From positions 1 to 60,080 of the forward strand of contig JAGTRS010000023.1 of NCBI GenBank assembly GCA_018262195.1: a stretch of 60,080 nt of DNA, in the 5' to 3' direction. The position numbers and the translations under genes are program-made. Under the pieces are notes generated by a model. That model was not told the origin of the DNA, did no database searches, and was given only the letters and a program-made list of their open reading frames with translations. Within the stretch, counting starts at the first letter, position 1; each line of letters opens with the position of its first letter. Positions 51,487 through 59,822 of the stretch are shown here, in pieces. The stretch is from Pseudomonadota bacterium (GTDB taxonomy: Bacteria > Pseudomonadota > Gammaproteobacteria > Burkholderiales > Rhodocyclaceae).

Positions 51487-51519
51487 TTCAAAAAGAAAAG
51501 AGGGGGCAACGCCCCCTCT
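51487..51519 (-). terminator. Rho-independent terminator after cheA
   Basis: A perfect 9-bp GC-rich stem (51499-51507 with 51511-51519) with a 3-base loop is followed on the minus strand by TTTTCTTTTTG. It lies 25 bases after the cheA stop and ends the chemotaxis transcript, separating it from the flhB operon. Confidence 0.85.
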
Positions 51520-51543
51520 CAACTCGTTGACTTGGAACAGTAA

Positions 51544-53466
51544 TTAGACGAAGTCGAGCGATCGCATCCCTGATCCAATATCGACATGCTGGCCGATATC
51601 CGACAGCAACTCTTTCATGTCAAGAATCAGCACGATCTGGCCATTCGACAGCGTAGTCACACCGGCAACGCCCTTGGGACGGAAATCCTCCAGTGACTTG
51701 ATCACCGCGTCATCTCGCCCGGCAAAACTGTCGACGCCGAGAATGAAGCCGCGCTCTGCCGTCTGCATGAACACGCCATACTCCGGGTAATTCACCTGCG
51801 GCCAACCAAGCAGACGAGCCAGGGTAATGACTGGCAACACTTCGCCTCGAACGACCAGAGTTTCCTTGCCACCCACCTCCTGGATGCGACTCTGCTCGAT
51901 CGGTAGAATTTCGCGAACCATGGATAGCGGCAAGGCAAACGGTTGATCGCCCAGCAAAACGAGCAGTACTGGCAAAATAGCCAACGTCAGCGGCAGGGAG
52001 ATGATGAAGACCGAACCCTTACCCGGCTCGGAACGAATTTCAATCGATCCGTTCAGCTTCTGGATGTTGGTCTTGACCACATCCATGCCCACACCACGCC
52101 CCGAAACATCTGAGATCTGCGCCTTGGTGGAGAATCCCGGCAGGAAAATCAGGTTCAAACTCTGACGTTCGTCCAGAGTATTCGCCTCCTCCTCCGAAAC
52201 CAGACCCTTTTCAATGGCTTTGGCACGGATACGTTCGGCGCTCATTCCCTTGCCATCATCGGCAATGATCAGGACGATATGATCCCCTTCCTGGCGAGCC
52301 TCCAGGCGAACCAGACTCTTTACAGGTTTGCCCGAAAGCTGGCGCTCGCTAGGCATCTCGACACCGTGATCGACAGCATTCCGGATCAAGTGAATCAAAG
52401 GATCTGCCAGATCCTCGATCATGGTCTTGTCGACCTCGGTCTCCTCACCGGCCAGCACCAGCTCTACATCCTTGCCCAATTGACGGGCGAGGTCGCGGGC
52501 AATACGGGGATATTTCTGGAACAAGCGACCAATCGGCTGCATCCGGGTCTTCATGACCGAGTTCTGCAGATCGGATACCAGCAGATCGAGCTGACTGACG
52601 GCTTGGTCGAGGGCGTGCAGGGTTTCCGAGTCGTTCTTCCCGGCCAGGATATCGGCGCGCAAACTGGTCAGCCGGTTTTTGGTCAAACCGATTTCACCAG
52701 ATAGATTCAACACCTGATCCAGACGCGAGGTGTCGACACGAATGGTGTTTTCACGAGCCCGCTCTTCGACACGACGCGCATTAACCGGCGGGTTGCCCGG
52801 CTTGTCAGTTGCCCGGCGACCAAACGGCGACGCAGCTGCCGGTTGCGCGACTGCCGTCGAAGGTACTGCTGCGACCGGAGTTACTGCAATCTCTGCAGAT
52901 GCGGCTTCTGCTTTGGTGATCAGTTCGCTTTGTGGAGCTGCGGCTGGGGCCTGACCAGTTACGGCCGAATGCAAAAGATTCCAGTCCGGCTCTCCAGAAC
53001 TAGCTGCCGCTGCAACTTGCGGCGTTTCTACGACAGGCACGGCTTCAGCAACTGGTGCGGCCGCCGGATGCACCTCACCGGTCAACGCCCCTTGCAATGC
53101 GGCAATAACAGCAGGATCTGCTGGCTGGGGCTGAACCATCTGCCCCAATTCGCCAAACATTTCGCGCACCCCCTTGGTGGCTGCCATGATGACATCCATC
53201 AATTCCGGGTTGAGTTCGAGTTCGCCGTTGCGCAAGCGATCGAATAAATTCTCAGTCAGGTGGCAAAGAGTGACCAATTCGGTGGCATTGAGGAACCCGG
53301 CCCCCCCTTTTACCGTGTGAAACCCTCGAAAAATGTCGTTCAGCAAGCCACGATCGTCCGGCATCTTCTCGAGATCGACAAGCTTGTTGTCCACATCAGA
53401 CAACAGGTCGTGGGCCTCCTGCAGGAAATCCTGCAGCAGATCTTCCATTCCGCCAAAATCACTCAT
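51544..53466 (-). CDS. cheA: Chemotaxis histidine kinase CheA
   Basis: 640 residues. P1 Hpt domain with phospho-accepting His50 in GFHTVKGGAGFL; a 120-residue Ala/Pro-rich linker (about 112-235) without a recognisable P2 fold, though it holds short conserved-looking peptides (VIAALQGAL, DWNLLHSAVTG); dimerisation domain from RVDTSRLDQVLNLSGEI; ATPase with RNAVDHGVE and GRGVGMDVV; CheW-like P5 at the end. It relays receptor signals to CheY and CheB. The last gene of the che cluster, 11 bases after cheZ, before a strong terminator. Confidence 0.96.
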   Translation of the reverse strand: MSDFGGMEDLLQDFLQEAHDLLSDVDNKLVDLEKMPDDRGLLNDIFRGFHTVKGGAGFLNATELVTLCHLTENLFDRLRNGELELNPELMDVIMAATKGVREMFGELGQMVQPQPADPAVIAALQGALTGEVHPAAAPVAEAVPVVETPQVAAAASSGEPDWNLLHSAVTGQAPAAAPQSELITKAEAASAEIAVTPVAAVPSTAVAQPAAASPFGRRATDKPGNPPVNARRVEERARENTIRVDTSRLDQVLNLSGEIGLTKNRLTSLRADILAGKNDSETLHALDQAVSQLDLLVSDLQNSVMKTRMQPIGRLFQKYPRIARDLARQLGKDVELVLAGEETEVDKTMIEDLADPLIHLIRNAVDHGVEMPSERQLSGKPVKSLVRLEARQEGDHIVLIIADDGKGMSAERIRAKAIEKGLVSEEEANTLDERQSLNLIFLPGFSTKAQISDVSGRGVGMDVVKTNIQKLNGSIEIRSEPGKGSVFIISLPLTLAILPVLLVLLGDQPFALPLSMVREILPIEQSRIQEVGGKETLVVRGEVLPVITLARLLGWPQVNYPEYGVFMQTAERGFILGVDSFAGRDDAVIKSLEDFRPKGVAGVTTLSNGQIVLILDMKELLSDIGQHVDIGSGMRSLDFV

Positions 53467-53477
53467 ATTGCCCCTCC

Positions 53478-54326
53478 TCAGAAACCGAGGCTGTCCAGCA
53501 GGTCATCAACCTGCTCTTGGTTGACCACAACATCGGTTCGCCCTTCGGCATTGATTACCGGGCCATTCATCAGACTGGCCACTTCCTCGGTACGTTTGGT
53601 TTCCGGCACCACCTCGAGAAGCACATTCATCAAACCAGACTCAAGATCCTGAGCAAGGGCAACCACCTTTTTGATGACCTGCCCGGTCAAATCCTGAAAG
53701 TCCTGCGCCATCATGATCTCGGTAAGTTGAGCATGGGTGTCGCGAGTTTTCTTCGGTAGCTGTTCATTCAGATAGGCCCGCGTTTCAGCAGCCAGCGACT
53801 TGAATTCCGCCGGCCCCATTTCGTTGGCAAAAACCTTGTCCCAACGCTGGCCGAGTACGCGAGCACTGTTTTCGATTTCATCGACCAACGGGCTGGCAAT
53901 ATCTGTCGCATTGAGGACGCGACACGCTGCCTGCTCAGTCAAATTCGCCACATAAGTCAGGCGATCCTTCGCGTCGGGAAGCGCCGAGACAGTCTGCTCA
54001 AGCAGCTTGTCATAGCCTAGTTGCCCCAAGGTGTCGTGCAAGGCACGCGCCATGTGACCGATCCGGTTAAACACTGCCTCTTGCTGAGACCATGCCTCCC
54101 CCGAGGGTGAAACAGCTGGATCTTGGCTGGCTTCAACCGCCTGCTCGGCCTGAGCTTCGGCGGCAACACTGTCGAACAATGCCTGAAGATCATCAGAATC
54201 ACTGCCCGTCGAGGCGGCTGGAACTGCAGTCACCGGTGAAGGTGCTGCAGCAGGCGCGGGCGTATAGTCGGAAGAAATGGAGTCGAAGAGGGCTTCGAGG
54301 TCGTCGGAATCGTTGTTAGCAGACAT
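53478..54326 (-). CDS. cheZ: CheY-P phosphatase CheZ
   Basis: 282 residues, longer than the 214 of E. coli. The catalytic helix IMMAQDFQDLTGQVIKK gives D212 and Q216 as counterparts of E. coli D143 and Q147. The C-terminal CheY-docking peptide VDDLLDSLGF is intact. The extra N-terminal 80 residues hold two near-identical acidic-hydrophobic peptides, DDLEALFDSI (8-17) and DDLQALFDSV (46-55), that resemble the C-terminal dock. Located between cheY and cheA. Confidence 0.95.
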   Translation of the reverse strand: MSANNDSDDLEALFDSISSDYTPAPAAAPSPVTAVPAASTGSDSDDLQALFDSVAAEAQAEQAVEASQDPAVSPSGEAWSQQEAVFNRIGHMARALHDTLGQLGYDKLLEQTVSALPDAKDRLTYVANLTEQAACRVLNATDIASPLVDEIENSARVLGQRWDKVFANEMGPAEFKSLAAETRAYLNEQLPKKTRDTHAQLTEIMMAQDFQDLTGQVIKKVVALAQDLESGLMNVLLEVVPETKRTEEVASLMNGPVINAEGRTDVVVNQEQVDDLLDSLGF

Positions 54327-54335
54327 ATGCCCCCC

Positions 54336-54731
54336 TTATGCCTGACCCATTTTTTCGAAAATCTTGTTCAGCTTTTCGGACAGGGTTCCGGCAGTGAATG
54401 GCTTGACGATATAACCACTCGCCCCGGCTTGCGCAGCAGCAATAATGTTTTCTTTCTTGGCTTCTGCAGTAATCATCAAGACGGGCAGATGCTTGAGATT
54501 CGGCGTAGCACGAATTGTCTGCAACAGGGTCAGGCCATCCATATTCGGCATATTCCAGTCGGTGACCACAAATTCAAACCCGCCTGCCTGAAGCTTTTGC
54601 AGCGCGATGGCGCCATCCTCGGCTTCATCGACGTTGGTATAACCCAACTCCTTCAACAAGTTGCGGACGATTCGACGCATCGTGGAAAAGTCATCTACGA
54701 CCAGAAATTTCATTTTGGGATCGGCTGCCAT
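54336..54731 (-). CDS. cheY: Chemotaxis response regulator CheY
   Basis: 131 residues, one receiver domain. DD near 14-15 ([17 protein letters not shown]), the phospho-acceptor in [13 protein letters not shown] (about D59), Thr/Ala switch in [11 protein letters not shown] and Lys in [11 protein letters not shown], all as in motor-binding CheY. Phosphorylated by CheA, it binds FliM. Followed by cheZ after nine bases. Confidence 0.97.
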   Translation of the reverse strand: MAADPKMKFLVVDDFSTMRRIVRNLLKELGYTNVDEAEDGAIALQKLQAGGFEFVVTDWNMPNMDGLTLLQTIRATPNLKHLPVLMITAEAKKENIIAAAQAGASGYIVKPFTAGTLSEKLNKIFEKMGQA

Positions 54732-54755
54732 GCAGTACTCCAGAATCTTTACTTG

Positions 54756-55691
54756 TTATCGTTCAATCAGCGGGCGCAGTGTATCTGCCAGCGCCTCAGC
54801 ATCGAATTTTGCGACATACGCGTCCACGCCAACCGACTTGCCCATCGCACGATTGGCCTCAGAGGAGAGCGAAGAGTGCATGACTACAGGCACACCTTCG
54901 AAACGCGGGTCAGACTTGATATTTTTGGTCAGGACATAACCGTCCATTTCCGGCATCTCCGCGTCCACCAGAATCAGGCGAACGTCGTCGCGGATATTGC
55001 GGCTCATTTGCAAGGCATGCGCAGCGATACCCTGCAGACGCGTCCAAGCCTCCATGCCGTTGGTGGCGTGCTTGTGACGCACGCCGAGCTTATCGAGAAC
55101 CTCGGAGATTTTCCGACGAGCAACACTGGAGTCATCGACAAAGAAGACGCTGGTCTCGGGATCGACACGAGCCGGAGGAATATCGACGATCATCGCCTCG
55201 CCAAACGCATTGGCCAGAATTTGCTCAACGTCGAGAATGGAGACCAAACCACCGCTCTCCAGTTCGATCACAGCGGTGATCAGTCCCTGATTCGCCGTCA
55301 GCACGCTTTCTGGCGCCTTAACTCGCTCCCAGTCGACGCGGATGATCCGATCAACATCATGAACGAGAAAACCAAGCGTACGCTTCGAGTACTCTGCGAC
55401 CATCATCGTCTTACCCAACCCCGGCTGGGTATCGAGATGCATGAACGGCGCCAGCGAAAGTACCGGAATGACATTGCCCCGCAAAGAAATCAGGCCTTCC
55501 ACTCCGCGCGGCATATTTGGCGTCTTGGTAATGTGAGGCGTCCGACCGACTTCGCGAACCTTAAAAACATTAATGCCGAAAATCTCGCGCGTCCCAAGCG
55601 TGAACAGCAGGATTTCCATTTTGTTGGAACCCGCCAATCGAGTGCGAGCATCGACGCTATCCAGCAGATTTTTATTTTCAACGACGTTCAT
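54756..55691 (-). CDS. cheV: Coupling protein CheV (second copy)
   Basis: 311 residues from the ATG at 55691, with GAGGG six bases before it. N-terminal CheW-like domain (about 20-155, with TREIFGINVFKVREV) joined to a C-terminal receiver (about 170-305, with FVDDSSVARRKI and LVDAEMPEMDGYVLT). CheV couples receptors to CheA and its phosphorylation adapts signalling. Closely related to the preceding cheV, from which it is 17 bases away; probably a tandem duplication. Confidence 0.92.
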   Translation of the reverse strand: MNVVENKNLLDSVDARTRLAGSNKMEILLFTLGTREIFGINVFKVREVGRTPHITKTPNMPRGVEGLISLRGNVIPVLSLAPFMHLDTQPGLGKTMMVAEYSKRTLGFLVHDVDRIIRVDWERVKAPESVLTANQGLITAVIELESGGLVSILDVEQILANAFGEAMIVDIPPARVDPETSVFFVDDSSVARRKISEVLDKLGVRHKHATNGMEAWTRLQGIAAHALQMSRNIRDDVRLILVDAEMPEMDGYVLTKNIKSDPRFEGVPVVMHSSLSSEANRAMGKSVGVDAYVAKFDAEALADTLRPLIER

Positions 55692-55708
55692 CGCCAACCC
55701 TCGCTATC

Positions 55709-56677
55709 TCAAGCCACACTGACCGGCGACGTGCCAACACCCAGGCGGCGCGCCAGAGTTTCGGACAAACGCATCGGCTCAAACTTGGGCACATACTCAT
55801 CCACACCCACAGATGCACCAAGCTTCTGGTTGGACATACCTGACAGCGACGAATGCATGATGACCGGGACACCGTTGAAGCGTGGATCTGACTTGATCTT
55901 CTTGGTCAGGATATAACCATCCATTTCAGGCATTTCAATATCTGTCAGTACCAGACTGATGATCGAAGAAGCAGTTTTGCCGATGGATTGGGCATAAGTA
56001 GCCACTTTCTCCATCTCTTCCCACATTTGGCGGCCATTTACAGCCGAAATCCCCTTAAGGCCCATGGCTGAAAGCGTTCGTTCGATCTGCTTGCGAGCAA
56101 CACTGGAGTCATCACAATAGAAAACTGTGCATTCGGGGCGATCCACAGGAACAACACCCCGATACATGATCTCATTGTCGATACTGGTCGTTTCGGACAA
56201 CACCTTTTCGACGTCCATCATCATGACCAGACGATTGTCTTCAAGCTCGGTCACCGCAGTCACCAACCCACCGGTCTGCGACGTCAGCATCTCCGGAGGA
56301 ACACGCATTTTGCTCCAGTCCAGCCGGAGAATCGTATCGACACCTTCGACCAGAAAACCCTGCGTATGACCGTTGTATTCGGTGACGATCATGATTTCAC
56401 GAGGGGTTTCGGGGGAAATTCCTGAATACTTGGCCAGATCAATAACCGGAACGAGCGCGCCACGAAGGCTGACCATGCCCTCCACAGAAGAGGGCATATC
56501 GGGAGCTGCAGTAATGACCGGTGTACGCATGACCTCGCGAACCTTGAAGACATTGATGCCATATGTTTCACGACGGCCTGTCCGCTGGTCTACCCCCAAG
56601 AAAAAAAGGAGAATTTCAAGCTTGTTGGTTCCAGCCAACTTGGTTCGCGCATCTATATTCTTCAATAACTCAGACAT
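55709..56677 (-). CDS. cheV: Coupling protein CheV (first copy)
   Basis: 322 residues from the ATG at 56677; AGAGG (56684-56688) is six bases before it, whereas the ATG at 56683 would touch that site. CheW-like domain with RRETYGINVFKVREVMRTP, then a receiver with FYCDDSSVARKQI and VLTDIEMPEMDGYILT. No cheW gene is present in the window, so CheV may carry much of the coupling for this cluster, though cheW may lie beyond the right edge. A sigma-28 promoter overlaps the stop of the upstream STAS gene and gives a leader of about 100 bases. Confidence 0.92.
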   Translation of the reverse strand: MSELLKNIDARTKLAGTNKLEILLFFLGVDQRTGRRETYGINVFKVREVMRTPVITAAPDMPSSVEGMVSLRGALVPVIDLAKYSGISPETPREIMIVTEYNGHTQGFLVEGVDTILRLDWSKMRVPPEMLTSQTGGLVTAVTELEDNRLVMMMDVEKVLSETTSIDNEIMYRGVVPVDRPECTVFYCDDSSVARKQIERTLSAMGLKGISAVNGRQMWEEMEKVATYAQSIGKTASSIISLVLTDIEMPEMDGYILTKKIKSDPRFNGVPVIMHSSLSGMSNQKLGASVGVDEYVPKFEPMRLSETLARRLGVGTSPVSVA

Positions 56678-56788
56678 CGTCATCCTCTCGTGCGTTGCGC
56701 ATCGGGCTCTTTTACGCGCCCGAAGTGAGCGCCACCCTTGAACTGCAACGAACCACCCTGCTCTACTACTCCACCACCTTAACTTACT

Positions 56789-56815
56789 TTAACGGCTGAC
56801 CTGGCCGAACATTTA
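56789..56815 (-). promoter_or_regulatory. Sigma-28 (FliA) promoter of cheV-cheV-cheYZA
   Basis: Minus-strand TAAATGTT, 11 bases, GCCGTTAA. The first bases are the stop codon of the STAS gene. It would start near 56781, leaving about 100 leader bases before cheV that I cannot assign. Likely source of cheV, cheY, cheZ and cheA mRNA. Confidence 0.75.
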
Positions 56816-57118
56816 GGAAATCTGAAACAATTTACCAAAATTAGCAATATCTAGCACCTGCTTCACATTCCCGCGAACACCGGTCAGGGCAACTTCCTTG
56901 TTGGCACCGCCCAATTTATCTCGCAACATCAACAACATGCCAAGCGCGGAGCTGTCGAGATAATCGACCCCGGAAAAATCCACAACGACCGACCGGACCG
57001 ATGCATCTGCCACCAATGGCTCGTAGGAGCCACGAAACTCGCGGTGGGTATTGAAATCAAAACGTCCGACCAGCTTGATGACCGCCTTGCCAGCCTCATT
57101 GAGAATACTTGCTTGCAT
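56813..57118 (-). CDS. STAS-domain (anti-anti-sigma-like) protein
   Basis: 101 residues, a single STAS domain. The site corresponding to the phosphorylated serine of SpoIIAA is DSSALGMLLMLRDKLG near residue 55, after VVVDFSGVDYL. Such proteins are switched by a partner kinase (RsbW/HPK type) and phosphatase; no such partner is in the window. It sits between cheB and cheV with its own sigma-28 promoter, so it is made with late motility genes. Function in chemotaxis or in c-di-GMP/surface switching is open. Confidence 0.85.
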   Translation of the reverse strand: MQASILNEAGKAVIKLVGRFDFNTHREFRGSYEPLVADASVRSVVVDFSGVDYLDSSALGMLLMLRDKLGGANKEVALTGVRGNVKQVLDIANFGKLFQIS

Positions 57119-57171
57119 TTTTTTTCCTATTCAAAAAAGCAAAACCACGATCTAGTTTAATACTTTACTCA

Positions 57172-57198
57172 TATGCGGCAAGCCCGTCTTGCGCTTTA
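57172..57198 (-). promoter_or_regulatory. Sigma-28 (FliA) promoter of the STAS gene
   Basis: Minus-strand TAAAGCGC, 11 bases, GCCGCATA. The TAAA begins in the cheB stop codon. The -10 half has three differences from GCCGATAA, so it is weaker than the fliC, flgM and flgK sites. It gives a leader of about 45 bases with TAGGA before the ATG. Confidence 0.65.
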
Positions 57199-58248
57199 GG
57201 TGGGGATAGCAGCGAGGACTCGTCGTGCCATCTCATCCAGCGAGCACTGCTCTTCTACCGCACCAACAAGAAAAGCCTCACGTGGCATTCCATAAACGAC
57301 ACAGCTTAGCTCGTCTTGCCCGAACGTTCTTGCCCCTGCCTGACGCATGCGTAACAAGCCTTGGGCGCCATCCTTGCCCATTCCCGTCAAAATCACCCCA
57401 ATCGCCTTGCGACCAACCAAGGTAGCCGCCGAATCGAACAACACATCAACCGCGGGGCGATGCCTATTCACGGGGGCCGTGGCGGCCAATTCAGTGAGAA
57501 AACCGGCCGTGCCGCGCCGAATCATCATATGCGAATGACCGGGTGCAATATATACCGTGCCCGGCTCGACTTTTTCATTTCCCTTGGCCTCAATCACGCG
57601 TGGCGCACATAAAGTATCCAGGCGACGGGCAAAAGAGGCGGTAAACGACTCTGGCATATGTTGAACAATCAGGATCGGCGGGCAATCCGCAGGAATTCCG
57701 AGCAGGAAATCCTTGATCGCCTCGGTTCCGCCTGTCGATGCCCCGACAAAAATGATTTTCCCGCTCGCGCCCAAGCCGGATTTGGCCGGTGCCGATGCAG
57801 GTTTCACTATTGCCCCCCCTTGCCCGGTCATTGCCCGGCGCAGGCGCGCCCCTTTGGCGGCGCGAATTTTATCGACCAGTTCTTCCGCATAATTCTCCAT
57901 GCTCCGTTCGCCATCAGCCTTCGGCTTCCCGATAAAGTCGATGGCGCCAAGTTCCAATGCCTTGAGGGTGGTATCAGAACCCGCCTCTGTATATGAGGAA
58001 ACCATAACCACAGGCATGGGACGCAAGCGCATCAAACGCTCGAGAAACTCCAAGCCATCCATTTTTGGCATCTGGACATCAAGAGTCAGCACATCCGGAT
58101 TCAGCGCCTTGATCATTTCGCGGGCACTTTGGGCATCGGGTGCCGCCCCGACCACCTCCATGTCGGGTGCAAGATTGATCATCTGACTCAGCAAACCTCG
58201 CATCAAGGCAGAATCATCGACCACCAGAACTCGAATTTTTATCGGCAT
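57196..58248 (-). CDS. cheB: Receptor methylesterase/glutaminase CheB
   Basis: 350 residues. Receiver domain (1-125) with [12 protein letters not shown] and phospho-site [15 protein letters not shown]; catalytic domain with serine in [12 protein letters not shown], histidine in [11 protein letters not shown] and aspartate in [14 protein letters not shown]. It removes receptor methyl esters when phosphorylated by CheA and so drives adaptation against CheR. Follows cheD. Confidence 0.96.
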   Translation of the reverse strand: MPIKIRVLVVDDSALMRGLLSQMINLAPDMEVVGAAPDAQSAREMIKALNPDVLTLDVQMPKMDGLEFLERLMRLRPMPVVMVSSYTEAGSDTTLKALELGAIDFIGKPKADGERSMENYAEELVDKIRAAKGARLRRAMTGQGGAIVKPASAPAKSGLGASGKIIFVGASTGGTEAIKDFLLGIPADCPPILIVQHMPESFTASFARRLDTLCAPRVIEAKGNEKVEPGTVYIAPGHSHMMIRRGTAGFLTELAATAPVNRHRPAVDVLFDSAATLVGRKAIGVILTGMGKDGAQGLLRMRQAGARTFGQDELSCVVYGMPREAFLVGAVEEQCSLDEMARRVLAAIPT

Positions 58249-58299
58249 CTATTCCATTGTAAAAAAAGCAAAAATTTCAGATTCTCAAGGTCTTGCGCA

Positions 58300-58905
58300 T
58301 CAAATGAAGAGCTCGACGTCACCTTCCATACTCGATCCAGACAGACGCGTCTTGTAGTCGTTCTCGCGACTGAACAAAGTGTCGTTATGAACGCGATGCA
58401 GCTTCTTCACCAGCACCTTCCCCGAATGGGGAAAATAGTAGACTTTCCGCGGATATGAATCCAACAAGTCCTTGGCAACGATTGGTATTTTTTCGGTCTT
58501 CAGGAACTCAAGGACGAATTCCGCATTCCTGGCGCCGACATTGCTGCTTGCCAGGCTTGCCAACACCGCCCCACCACCAAACACTTTGGCCTCCAGACGA
58601 TTGCGGCGTGCCCCCAATTTGAGTAGGTGGTTGATCAGAACCTCCATCGCGTAGGTGCCGTAGCGTGCAGACATGCCAACCTTATCCCGTCCCCCGTCGT
58701 CAGGCAGCATGAAATGATTCATGCCACCGATACCGGAGTCCGCATCCCGTATACAGGCAGCCACACAGGACCCGAGCACGGTCACCAGCAAGGATTCCTG
58801 GTTGGCGACAAAATACTCACCCGGCAGGATCTTGGCTGCTTCCAGTCCGAATTTGCGATCAAAGTATCGGTTGGTTGCCAGATGTTCGTCGTAGGCGTGT
58901 TGCAC
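58300..58905 (-). CDS. cheD: Receptor glutamine deamidase CheD
   Basis: 201 residues. The catalytic pair is visible: cysteine in VLGSCVAACIRD and histidine in GIGGMNHFMLP, with the threonine/serine region later. CheD deamidates receptor glutamines and can bind CheC or other phosphatases; in a CheZ organism like this one it acts mainly on receptors. The start is GTG with GAAAGGG five bases upstream. Between cheR and cheB. Confidence 0.94.
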   Translation of the reverse strand: MQHAYDEHLATNRYFDRKFGLEAAKILPGEYFVANQESLLVTVLGSCVAACIRDADSGIGGMNHFMLPDDGGRDKVGMSARYGTYAMEVLINHLLKLGARRNRLEAKVFGGGAVLASLASSNVGARNAEFVLEFLKTEKIPIVAKDLLDSYPRKVYYFPHSGKVLVKKLHRVHNDTLFSRENDYKTRLSGSSMEGDVELFI

Positions 58906-58917
58906 TTAGCCCTTTCT

Positions 58918-59820
58918 CTATCGCGCATGCGCCAAGGCATAAACCGTCTTGCCCTGGGACTTGAACAGATCTGCCGCGTGAAGGAAGCTTTCCGAATGGC
59001 CGGCAAACATCAGGCCATCTGATTGCATCATCGGGGCAAAGCGCGAAAGAATTTTGTACTGTGTTGGCTTATCGAAATAGATCATCACATTTCGACAAAA
59101 AATCACGTCGAGAGGCCCTTTTACCGAGTAATTCGCATCGAGAAGATTGATCCGCTGAAACTCGATCATCTTTTTCAACTCGGGACGAATCGAAACGTAG
59201 CCCTCCTGCGCGCCCGTTCCTCGCAAGAAAAACTTGCGCAGACGTTCCGGTGAAAGCTTTTCCACCCGTTCGATCGGATACACACCCTTCTGCGCGGCAG
59301 CCAATACATTCGTGTCGAGATCCGAAGCCATGATCGTGACGTGAGAAGCATTGCTCCCGAAGGTTTCCAGTACCGTTATCGCAATCGAGTAAGGCTCCTC
59401 TCCGGTAGACGCAGCCGAACACCAGACCCGGATCGGACGCTTGGTACCAAGCTTGCGGAGATGCTCAGCAAAAATCGGAAAGTGATGTGGCTCACGAAAG
59501 AATGAGGTCAGATTGGTGGTCAGCGAATTGACGAAGCGCTCCCACTCATCGCCACCATTCTTTTCCAGCGCATCCAGGTATTCCGCGAAGGATGATTTGC
59601 CGGTCGCGCGCAGGCGACGGGCCAGGCGGGAATAAACCATATCCTGCTTGACCGGGGATAGCGAAATGCCGGCATGCTGGTAGATCAGCTTCCGCACACG
59701 CTCAAAGTCCGTTGTCGAAAACGAAAACTCCCGATTGCTCACCTCGCGCGGAGGCAGACTTGCCGACAAGGATGATCTGAGCGTGGATACAGGTGGTGCT
59801 GGCTTTCGCAGATCAGTCAT
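58918..59820 (-). CDS. cheR: Receptor methyltransferase CheR
   Basis: 300 residues from the ATG at 59820, two bases after the MCP stop. N-terminal helical domain (SNREFSFSTTDFERVRKLIYQHAGISL) and SAM-binding domain with IRVWCSAASTGEEPYSIAI and VIFCRNVMIYFD. It methylates glutamates of chemoreceptors. The neighbouring MCP ends in a peptide like the CheR-tethering pentapeptide. Confidence 0.95.
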   Translation of the reverse strand: MTDLRKPAPPVSTLRSSLSASLPPREVSNREFSFSTTDFERVRKLIYQHAGISLSPVKQDMVYSRLARRLRATGKSSFAEYLDALEKNGGDEWERFVNSLTTNLTSFFREPHHFPIFAEHLRKLGTKRPIRVWCSAASTGEEPYSIAITVLETFGSNASHVTIMASDLDTNVLAAAQKGVYPIERVEKLSPERLRKFFLRGTGAQEGYVSIRPELKKMIEFQRINLLDANYSVKGPLDVIFCRNVMIYFDKPTQYKILSRFAPMMQSDGLMFAGHSESFLHAADLFKSQGKTVYALAHAR

Positions 59821-59822
59821 GA

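Noticed and set aside
54327..55916. 529-codon open frame on the plus strand, antisense to cheY and cheV
   Set aside because: Covers three minus-strand genes with clear families; translation has the His/Arg/Leu-rich look of an antisense shadow.
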